Of a stretch of DNA of 64,000 bases, positions 57,149-64,000 are shown piece by piece. The notes below the pieces were generated by a model. That model was given only the letters and a program-made list of their open reading frames with translations. It searched no databases and had not been told where the DNA came from. Position numbers and translations under genes: made by a program. The stretch comes from an alpha proteobacterium HIMB59 (GTDB lineage: Bacteria > Pseudomonadota > Alphaproteobacteria > HIMB59): assembly GCA_000299115.1 (NCBI GenBank), contig CP003801.1, positions 124,001 to 188,000 on the forward strand. The letters are read 5' to 3'. The first letter of the stretch is position 1. Each line of letters opens with the position of its first letter.

Positions 57149-59221
57149 TCAAGCAATTGATAGGGGATCAATATCAATATGCAAAAAACGTTTATTTTTC
57201 GGGCTTAATTGAGACAAAAGCTTAGAAATTTTACTACTTAATTGAGCATAGGATGTTTCTTTAAAGTAAAAATTCTCTTGATAGTGGTTTTTTTTGTAAG
57301 GAATCAAAGAAGGGGTAGGTCCCAGCACTCCTAGTTGGAGTTTTTTGGAGGTTTCCAAGATTTCTAAACAGATCGAGCGTAACTCCGGGTAATTTGGGTG
57401 GACCAATTGTAGTTGGGCAATTTTAGCATAAGGAGGAAGATGGCTTTGTTTTCTTCGCTCTAACTCATTTTTAATAAAGTTCTCTCTATTTTGATCTTTG
57501 ATGCTTTGAAAAATTGGATGCTGAGGACTATAGGTTTGGATAAGCACCTTTCCTCTTTCCCCCTCACGACCAGATCGGCCAGCAACCTGTTGCAGTAATT
57601 GATAGGTTTTCTCCATCGCACGAAAGTCAGGACTAAATAAACTCGAGTCCCCATCAATAATATTGACTAACTTCAGATTAGGAAAATGAAAGGACTTCCC
57701 AATAATTTGCGAACCTATAAGTAAATTGGTTTCTTGTTCGAAAATTTTTTCCATCATCAGTTTTTTATTTTTTTTTGAGCTGAGTGTATCACTAGAGAAA
57801 ACCTGACTTTGGTATCCTGGAAACAATCGCATCACTTCTTCTTGAAGTCGCTCCAGACCAATACCTAAAGAAACAAATTTATCAGAGGAGCACATTTTAC
57901 AGATTTGTTGAGGATCATAAAAACTCGAACAGTGATGACAAATCAGTCGATCAATTTTTTTATGATAAACTAGATTCACAGCACAGTGTTGACATTGGAT
58001 TGCTGTATGGCAACTCACACAAATTTTTGTAGGAGCATATCCTCGACGATTTAAAAAAAACAAAACTTGTCCTTTGCTTTTTAAAACTGACATGGTCTCG
58101 TCATAAATTTCTTTAGAAATCCAACTTTTGGAACTGGGTCGATGAATGTTCATATCAATTACAGAAATTTGAGGTAATGCTGTTTGATGAAACTGCTGAG
58201 TTAAATGATGAGCAGTAATTTTTTGATTTTCAGAATTATACAAGCTCTCAAGTGAGGGTGACGCGCTCACCAATGCGCAAATACTCTGAGAACATTTAGC
58301 TTTATAAATCGCCATATCTCGAGCATGGTATCGAGGTCCCTCTTCTTGTTTATAAGAAGAGTCGTGTTCTTCATCGCAAATCAACATTTGTAAGTTTTCA
58401 AATGGTAACAGGACAGCTGATCGAGCGCCCACGATAACGCACGGCTCTCCTTTTAATAAAGATTGTAAAATTCTACTCTTTTGGGATCGGGTTTGTTTGG
58501 AATGCCATACAAAAGGCTCACATCCAAAATAGCTTTTAAACCGTTTTATCCATTCCTCGGTGAGCGCTATTTCAGGTAATAAAACAAGGGATTGTCCACC
58601 TTGCATCAAAGTTTCTTCAATTAATTTTAAATATAATTCTGTTTTCCCAGAGCCTGTGACGCCATCAATCAAATGAGTTTTAAAACCTTGTTTTTTGATT
58701 TGCCATATATCATCAAAAATTTTTTGCTGTTCTTGATTTAATTTGATTTCTTTTTGCATTTGATGAAAAAGAAAATTTTTTGAAGTCAAAGATATTTCTT
58801 TTGAGTCCAGGAGCTCTTTGAATTGTTTGGGTTTTAATTCAAAGGTATTAGTTAAGTCTTTTTGTGAGGAAAAAGTTTTTCCTTTGTAACTCAAAAAACT
58901 TTTATGTTGCGTATCTGGATATTGTTGAATAGCCATTTTAAAAACCATCCCTAAATCAATAAAGTAGTGACTCGAGAGATATTGATAAAAATTTAAATTT
59001 TCTTGATTAATTGAGTGAGCATAAGTCTTTTGAATTTTTAAAATTTTTTTTACATCGAAAGTAATATTCTCAACCTTAGTCTCAGATAAAATAACTCCTG
59101 TAGCAGTTTTTTTTCTTAAAGGAATTTGAACAATCGATCCAAGAGGAATTTGTTCATTTGATTGATAAGATAAACCCTCATTAATCTGGCTGAGAGGGAT
59201 AACTTCATAATAATAAGGCAT
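57149..59221 (-). CDS. priA: primosomal replication-restart helicase
   Basis: The 690-residue protein has the N-terminal 3'-DNA-binding domain (about 1-100), helicase motifs Walker A LIDGVTGSGKTELYLKLIEE, DEEHDSSYKQEEGPRYHARD and QVAGRSGREGERGKVLIQTY, and the cysteine-rich zinc insert (CVSCHTAIQCQHCAVNL, CHHCSSFYDPQQICKMCSSD). It reloads the replisome at stalled forks. It is divergent from xerC across 35 bases, a common alphaproteobacterial arrangement. Confidence 0.97.
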   Translation of the reverse strand: MPYYYEVIPLSQINEGLSYQSNEQIPLGSIVQIPLRKKTATGVILSETKVENITFDVKKILKIQKTYAHSINQENLNFYQYLSSHYFIDLGMVFKMAIQQYPDTQHKSFLSYKGKTFSSQKDLTNTFELKPKQFKELLDSKEISLTSKNFLFHQMQKEIKLNQEQQKIFDDIWQIKKQGFKTHLIDGVTGSGKTELYLKLIEETLMQGGQSLVLLPEIALTEEWIKRFKSYFGCEPFVWHSKQTRSQKSRILQSLLKGEPCVIVGARSAVLLPFENLQMLICDEEHDSSYKQEEGPRYHARDMAIYKAKCSQSICALVSASPSLESLYNSENQKITAHHLTQQFHQTALPQISVIDMNIHRPSSKSWISKEIYDETMSVLKSKGQVLFFLNRRGYAPTKICVSCHTAIQCQHCAVNLVYHKKIDRLICHHCSSFYDPQQICKMCSSDKFVSLGIGLERLQEEVMRLFPGYQSQVFSSDTLSSKKNKKLMMEKIFEQETNLLIGSQIIGKSFHFPNLKLVNIIDGDSSLFSPDFRAMEKTYQLLQQVAGRSGREGERGKVLIQTYSPQHPIFQSIKDQNRENFIKNELERRKQSHLPPYAKIAQLQLVHPNYPELRSICLEILETSKKLQLGVLGPTPSLIPYKKNHYQENFYFKETSYAQLSSKISKLLSQLSPKNKRFLHIDIDPLSIA

Positions 59222-59242
59222 TTTTTAAATTCGATTCTTACT

Positions 59243-59248
59243 TATAAT
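59243..59248 (+). promoter_or_regulatory. candidate -10 box giving a near-leaderless xerC message
   Basis: A perfect TATAAT ends eight bases before the xerC ATG (59257), so transcription would start about two bases upstream of it. No Shine-Dalgarno is present. The -35 region is only a T run, which lowers confidence. Confidence 0.45.
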
Positions 59249-59256
59249 ATAATGAA

Positions 59257-60237
59257 ATGAATTTTACAGAACTCCTAGAACATTCAAATGTTGATAAGTC
59301 TGTCATCGATGATTTTCAAGGTTGGCTGTTTCACCTCAAAGATATCAAAGGCTATTCAGAAAATACCTATCATTCGTACTGTTATGATATTTGTGATTTT
59401 TTAATCTTCTATCAGTTCTACCATCAAGAACCTTTAACTCATGGAATTCTACAAAACTTGAGTCTTCAAACTTTTCGAGCCTGGGTAGCCGATATGGCTG
59501 CTCCTCGAGAATACAATAATGTTTACAAAAAACCCCTCTCTGCAAGATCCCGTCGTAGATCGATCAGCTCGTTAAAAAGCTTTTTAAAGTTCTCCTCTTC
59601 AAAAATTGAAGGTTACAAATTTGGATATGCTGAAATACAGCTTTTAAAAAATCCAAAAATTCCAAAATCTCTACCGAAGCCTATTTCGGAGGAGCAAATA
59701 GATCAGCTTATGGAGGAACTGGTCAAAATATCGAAAAAAAGCTGGGTGCAAAAAAGAAATTTAGCCCTTCTCTATTTACTTTATGGTTGTGGATTGCGAA
59801 TAGCTGAGGCCTTATCCATTACAAAAAATCATTTAACGGAAAAGGAATCAATCACAGTAATGGGCAAAGGGAATAAAGAAAGAATGATTCCTATGTTAGA
59901 TATTGTTTATCAATCAGTCGAAAATTATTTACAAGAACTGCCTCACGACTTGAAACCTAATGAGCCTATTTTCGTTGGAGATAGAGGAGCACCTCTGAAG
60001 GCATCGGCTTTTCAAAGGGATTTGAAACAGGCTCGAATTAATTTAGGACTTCCCAATACAACAACGCCTCATGCACTTCGACATAGTTTTGCAACGCACC
60101 TTCTTAAAAACGGTGGTGACTTACGAGTAATCCAAGAACTCTTAGGACATAGCTCTTTGTCCACGACTCAAATTTATACAGAAGTCGATGATGTTAGTTT
60201 AGAGAAAACTTACAGAGAAAAAAATCCCAGCAAGTAA
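59257..60237 (+). CDS. xerC: tyrosine recombinase, XerC type
   Basis: The 326-residue protein has the SAM-like core-binding domain (about 15-125, with YSENTYHSYCYDICDFLIFY) and catalytic domain. Active-site residues are seen as Arg in YGCGLRIAEALSI, Lys in GKGNKERMIP, His/Arg in HALRHSFATHLL, His in LLGHSSLSTTQIY and the nucleophile Tyr in that last motif. It resolves chromosome dimers at dif with XerD. The position beside priA supports XerC rather than XerD or a phage integrase. Confidence 0.9.
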   Translation: MNFTELLEHSNVDKSVIDDFQGWLFHLKDIKGYSENTYHSYCYDICDFLIFYQFYHQEPLTHGILQNLSLQTFRAWVADMAAPREYNNVYKKPLSARSRRRSISSLKSFLKFSSSKIEGYKFGYAEIQLLKNPKIPKSLPKPISEEQIDQLMEELVKISKKSWVQKRNLALLYLLYGCGLRIAEALSITKNHLTEKESITVMGKGNKERMIPMLDIVYQSVENYLQELPHDLKPNEPIFVGDRGAPLKASAFQRDLKQARINLGLPNTTTPHALRHSFATHLLKNGGDLRVIQELLGHSSLSTTQIYTEVDDVSLEKTYREKNPSK

Positions 60238-60238
60238 T

Positions 60239-61000
60239 TTACTTATTTCCTTTAACGATGAAATGAGGATTTAAAATATTATCTTTTTGATAAATCAGTC
60301 TGTTGCCATCGGCATCTAGCACAGAACCTCCCGCACCTTCAACGACTGCTTGGGCAGCGGCGGTATCCCATTCTGAAGTAGGAGCAAAACGAGGATAAAC
60401 ATCAGCCTTACCCTCCGCAACCATACAAAATTTAATAGAGCTACCTGACTGAAGTAATTCATATTTAGGAAATTGAGAGATATATTTTTTTGTCTCTTCG
60501 TTTAAATGACTTCGACTGGCAACTATTCGGATAGGATCAGAAACTGATGATGTTTGTATCTGTTCTACGATTGAATTTTTTATTTTATAAGAATTTTTAT
60601 TTATGCCTCCAACATAAAGAGTTTTCATCATAGGAGAATAAACATAGCCCTCTACAGGATATCCATTTTCAATTAAAGCTATGTTGACTGTAAATTCCCC
60701 ATTCTTATTAATAAATTCCTTTGTTCCATCCAGAGGATCAACTAACCAATATTTGGCAGCTTTGGTATTAATATCATCTGACTCCTCAGATATAATTGGG
60801 TACCCAGATGATTGAAGACATTCACTAATAATCTGATGAGAAGCCAAATCAGCTTTAGTTAAGGGGCTATTGTCATCTTTAATTTGTACGTCGATATTAA
60901 AATCCTCATAAATTTCCATAATTTTTTGACCACAATGCTCTAAACAAGGGATGATTTGATCAACTAATTCAAAATGTCGTAATTTGTTATAAATTTCCAT
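60239..61000 (-). CDS. cysQ: 3'(2'),5'-bisphosphate nucleotidase
   Basis: The 253-residue protein is an inositol-monophosphatase-family phosphatase of the CysQ type. Metal sites appear in KADLASHQIISECL, ISEESDD, VDPLDGTKEFINKNGEFTVN and SEWDTAAAQAVVEGAGG. It removes phosphate from PAP left after sulfate activation. It is divergent from cysD and cysNC across 84 bases, placing PAPS formation and PAP recycling together. Confidence 0.94.
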   Translation of the reverse strand: MEIYNKLRHFELVDQIIPCLEHCGQKIMEIYEDFNIDVQIKDDNSPLTKADLASHQIISECLQSSGYPIISEESDDINTKAAKYWLVDPLDGTKEFINKNGEFTVNIALIENGYPVEGYVYSPMMKTLYVGGINKNSYKIKNSIVEQIQTSSVSDPIRIVASRSHLNEETKKYISQFPKYELLQSGSSIKFCMVAEGKADVYPRFAPTSEWDTAAAQAVVEGAGGSVLDADGNRLIYQKDNILNPHFIVKGNK

Positions 61001-61051
61001 TTTTGACTAAATAAATAATTTTTCTATATACATTTAAATAAATTTTAGTAA

Positions 61052-61063
61052 ATTTGCGCAAAT
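61052..61063. promoter_or_regulatory. palindrome between cysQ and cysD
   Basis: ATTTGCGCAAAT is a perfect 12-base palindrome with a GC core in an otherwise very AT-rich gap, 22 bases before the cysD ATG and 52 bases from the cysQ ATG. It is a good candidate for a regulator site controlling both directions. Confidence 0.45.
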
Positions 61064-61084
61064 ACGTCATAAAGCTATATTATT

Positions 61085-62545
61085 ATGAATCCTACTTTAT
61101 TTTATAACAATAACCCATCATTAAAACATCCGGCTTGGGATGCTGATAGCCATTTTAAATATTTAGCCCAAAAGAAAGTTTTTAAAACTAAACGCTCCTA
61201 TGAAAGATGGGTAGAAAAAGAAAATTTCCTTCCGAACAATATTGATCTTGAAAATTACACAAACACTCTCAGTGAAAGTATTAATTCCTTAATTCAAAAT
61301 TACTTTATTCAAGAATATGAAAGACAAAGAAAATTAATTTTATTTATTCAATTCTTTGAAAGTAAAAATAACAAATTTATTTTTGCTAATGATCGTCGAA
61401 AAGGACGACTTTGGGTTAAGGTGAAGTCCAATAAGATAGAAGATATTTATGAGGGAATAAAATACTTATCAAAACTTCGAAAAAAAAATATTGTGCTTTT
61501 CCCTCATCAGGAATTACTTCCAAAATTTCAAGACTTTAAATTTCCAACGACCAAAAACAAATATCAATTAGAATTTCCTCATCATATTTTTCAAGCTACA
61601 GAAGTTGACGCAACAAAAACAACATTTACAAAAAGTTTTAGTCTTAAACAAAATAGTTACCTCTCAGACTTAGAAGCAGAAAGTATTCATATAATCAGAG
61701 AGGTTGTAAGCGAAACCAAAAACCCCGTGATGTTGTATTCAGTGGGCAAAGATAGCTCGGTGATGCTTCATTTAGCTCAGAAAGCTTTTTATCCCAGCCC
61801 TCCTCCTTTCCCATTAATGCATGTGGATACAAGATGGAAATTTAGAGAAATGTATTTATTTCGAAATTGGATGGCTCAAAAATCTAATATGAAACTCATC
61901 ACTCATATTAATCCAGAGGGAGTGAAATCTAATATTAATCCTTTTGATCATGGATCCTCTGTTCATACAGACATCATGAAAACACAAGGCCTCAAACAAG
62001 CATTGGATCAGTATCAATTTGATGCTGCTTTTGGAGGTGCTCGAAGAGATGAGGAAAAGTCTCGTGCTAAAGAGAGAATTTTTTCTTTTCGTACATCTTC
62101 TCACCAGTGGGATCCCAAAAATCAACGACCAGAGCTTTGGAGCTTATACAATGCTAAGGTCAATAAATCCGAGAGTATAAGGGTGTTTCCCTTATCCAAT
62201 TGGACTGAATTAGATATTTGGCAATATATCTATCAAGAACAAATCCCTATTGTCCCTCTTTATTTTGCCAAAACTAGACCTGTGATTAATCGTGATGGTA
62301 TGCTGATTATGGTCGATGACAATCGTCTAAATTTACAGCCCCATGAAAAAATTGAATTAAAAAAGATACGTTTTCGAACATTAGGTTGTTATCCCCTCAC
62401 CGGTGCCATTGAGTCCGATGCAGATAGTTTAGAAAGTATTGTCTTAGAATTACTTCAATCGAAAACCTCTGAGCGTCAAGGAAGAGCGATTGATGCAGAC
62501 TCCAGCAATTCGATGGAAAAGAAAAAACTAGAGGGTTATTTTTAA
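61085..62545 (+). CDS. cysD: sulfate adenylyltransferase small subunit with a novel N-terminal region
   Basis: The 486-residue protein is far longer than usual CysD (about 300). The CysD core starts near residue 188: [20 protein letters not shown]-loop [20 protein letters not shown] (218-237), [35 protein letters not shown] and [19 protein letters not shown]. Residues 1-187 are basic, without a signal or membrane segment, and match no domain I know. Between residues 138 and 215 there is no ATG, GTG or TTG in frame, so the core cannot start on its own. It forms ATP sulfurylase with CysN, encoded immediately downstream with a one-base overlap. Confidence 0.93.
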   Translation: MNPTLFYNNNPSLKHPAWDADSHFKYLAQKKVFKTKRSYERWVEKENFLPNNIDLENYTNTLSESINSLIQNYFIQEYERQRKLILFIQFFESKNNKFIFANDRRKGRLWVKVKSNKIEDIYEGIKYLSKLRKKNIVLFPHQELLPKFQDFKFPTTKNKYQLEFPHHIFQATEVDATKTTFTKSFSLKQNSYLSDLEAESIHIIREVVSETKNPVMLYSVGKDSSVMLHLAQKAFYPSPPPFPLMHVDTRWKFREMYLFRNWMAQKSNMKLITHINPEGVKSNINPFDHGSSVHTDIMKTQGLKQALDQYQFDAAFGGARRDEEKSRAKERIFSFRTSSHQWDPKNQRPELWSLYNAKVNKSESIRVFPLSNWTELDIWQYIYQEQIPIVPLYFAKTRPVINRDGMLIMVDDNRLNLQPHEKIELKKIRFRTLGCYPLTGAIESDADSLESIVLELLQSKTSERQGRAIDADSSNSMEKKKLEGYF

Positions 62546-64000
62546 TGAAAAATTCAACAGCCATTAATCAGTATCTCAAAGAACAAGCATCTCTTGATCT
62601 TCTTCGTTTTATCACTTGTGGATCTGTCGATGATGGAAAGAGCACTCTTATTGGAAGAATGCTTTATGAGTCTCAAATGATATTTGATGATCAAGTTGCT
62701 TCTTTAAAAAAAGACTCTCAAAAACATGGCACTCAAGGTGAAGACATTGACTTCGCTTTACTCGTGGATGGTCTATCTGCTGAACGTGAACAGGGAATTA
62801 CTATTGATGTTGCCTATCGTTTTTTTTCGAGCAGTAAAAGAAAATTTATAGTAGCAGATACTCCAGGTCATGAACAATACACACGCAACATGGCTACGGG
62901 CGCTTCCACGGCTGACTTAGCTATCTTGTTAGTAGACGCTCGAAATGGTGTCATGACTCAAACCAAACGTCACTCTTTCATTGTTTCTCTTTTAGGAATT
63001 AAAAAAGTTATTTTAGCTATTAATAAAATGGATTTAGTGAATTACGATCAAAAAACCTATCAACAGATAGATCAACATTATCGAAGCTTTGCAAAAAATT
63101 TAAATTTTGATCATATTCAAAGTATACCCATCTCTGCTCTTAAAGGTGATAACGTTTATGAGAAGTCTACAACGATGAAGTGGTATACTGAACAGACTCT
63201 TTTTAGTTACTTAGAGACTGTTAAAGTTACTTCCGCAAAGTCTTCTAAATTTATTTTACCTGTTCAAAGAGTGAATCGACCTAATTTAGATTTTCGTGGG
63301 TACTCAGGGACTATTGCCTCCGGTAATATCAAGGTGGGAGAAGAAATTCGCACCGTTCCATCCAATCAAAAAGCTAAGGTAAAAGAGCTATTTATCGGTG
63401 ATAAATCAATAAAATCATCATCTAATAAACAAAGCATTACCCTGACCTTAAATAAAGAGATCGATATATCTCGTGGAGATATTATTTGTAAAAAAGACTC
63501 AATTGTGGAGAGCGCTGATCAGTTTAATATTAATATGATTTGGATGTCAGAGGAAAATTGCTTTCCTGGAAGATCTTACATTGCCAAAATTCATAATAAC
63601 TCCAGCACTGTTAAAATATTAGATATCAAAAAAATATACAACGTTAATACATTAGAACATTCTCCAGGAAAACAATTAGAACTAAATGATGTTGCAGAGG
63701 TAACTGTTTCCCTCAATAAAAATGTTCCTTTCATGTCTTATCAAGAAAATAAAAATATGGGCTCGATGATTATTATCGATCCTATCAGCAATCAAACGAT
63801 AGGTGTGGGGATGATTAATTTTGCACTGCGTCGTGCACAAAACATTCATTTACAATCACTCAGCATCACAAAAGAATTAAGAGAAAAAATGAATGGGCAC
63901 AAAGGTCAAGTGCTTTGGCTTACTGGACTATCGGGTTCTGGTAAGTCGACAATCGCCAATGCTTTAGAGAAACAATTATATGCAGAAGGAAAAAAAACCT
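62545..64000 (+). CDS. cysNC: bifunctional sulfate adenylyltransferase GTPase / APS kinase (CysNC), partial
   Basis: The frame starts at the ATG overlapping the cysD stop and runs off the right edge after 485 codons. The CysN part has G1 GSVDDGKSTLIGRMLYE, G3 ADTPGHEQYTRNMATGA and G4 INKMDLV, followed by EF-Tu-like domains. From about residue 455 an APS kinase domain begins (GQVLWLTGLSGSGKSTIANA), so this is the fused CysNC form. The GTPase drives sulfate adenylation; the kinase then makes PAPS. Confidence 0.95.
   Translation, partial: MKNSTAINQYLKEQASLDLLRFITCGSVDDGKSTLIGRMLYESQMIFDDQVASLKKDSQKHGTQGEDIDFALLVDGLSAEREQGITIDVAYRFFSSSKRKFIVADTPGHEQYTRNMATGASTADLAILLVDARNGVMTQTKRHSFIVSLLGIKKVILAINKMDLVNYDQKTYQQIDQHYRSFAKNLNFDHIQSIPISALKGDNVYEKSTTMKWYTEQTLFSYLETVKVTSAKSSKFILPVQRVNRPNLDFRGYSGTIASGNIKVGEEIRTVPSNQKAKVKELFIGDKSIKSSSNKQSITLTLNKEIDISRGDIICKKDSIVESADQFNINMIWMSEENCFPGRSYIAKIHNNSSTVKILDIKKIYNVNTLEHSPGKQLELNDVAEVTVSLNKNVPFMSYQENKNMGSMIIIDPISNQTIGVGMINFALRRAQNIHLQSLSITKELREKMNGHKGQVLWLTGLSGSGKSTIANALEKQLYAEGKKT

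Overview
The window is AT-rich, very densely coded DNA. Most neighbouring genes in the same direction overlap by 1-35 bases or sit within 10 bases of each other. Gene content and order point to a marine alphaproteobacterium with a compact genome. The evidence is the rplU-rpmA-obgE-proB-proA-nadD-rsfS-ctpA-rppH series, an atpHAGDC cluster without F0 genes, priA and xerC back to back, a DMSP demethylase-like gene (dmdA), and many periplasmic binding-protein transporters. The lineage (SAR11/HIMB59/AEGEAN-169-like) is inference; the sequence has no rRNA or tRNA gene to fix it.

Left part (1-12.6 kb): a broken upstream gene and a DUF3726 gene, a periplasmic TPR protein, dmdA, and a same-strand cluster of an MFS transporter, a RidA-family deaminase, a gamma-butyrobetaine-hydroxylase-like dioxygenase and an enolase-superfamily enzyme, which looks like a small catabolic island. 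Next come a glutathione peroxidase, a redox trio (HxlR regulator divergent from azoreductase and pirin), the ammonium module glnK-amtB, a second DmdA/GcvT-like enzyme and a one-domain voltage-gated ion channel with an unusual filter.

Middle (12.6-36 kb, mostly minus strand): a DUF1800/DUF1501 export pair, SOUL and SH3 periplasmic proteins, a photolyase behind an ABC-2 exporter, EamA and AlaX proteins, a 58-codon membrane gene, a PIF1/RecD-like helicase, pncC (CinA family), and a 25-codon membrane microORF followed by paired hairpins. Further on lie an acyl-CoA synthetase/enoyl-CoA hydratase/OsmC operon, an omega-aminotransferase, and a peptide-type ABC operon whose second permease is fused to its first ATPase. 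That operon is divergent from a DUF1028-amidohydrolase pair.

Right part (35.6-64 kb): a PerR-like regulator with katG, an NMT1/THI5-type ABC transporter, an orphan iron-binding protein, and the zinc system znuA / znuCB-zur around two Zur-type boxes. The conserved ribosome, proline and NAD block follows, then the F1 ATP synthase genes, priA/xerC, and a sulfate-activation locus. In the last, cysQ is divergent from a cysD carrying an extra N-terminal region of about 187 residues and from a cysNC that runs off the end.

The most unusual items are the N-terminally extended CysD, the dioxygenase/enolase-superfamily cluster, the channel filter without its usual glutamate, the hydrophobic microORF with alternative hairpins, and the permease-ATPase fusion.
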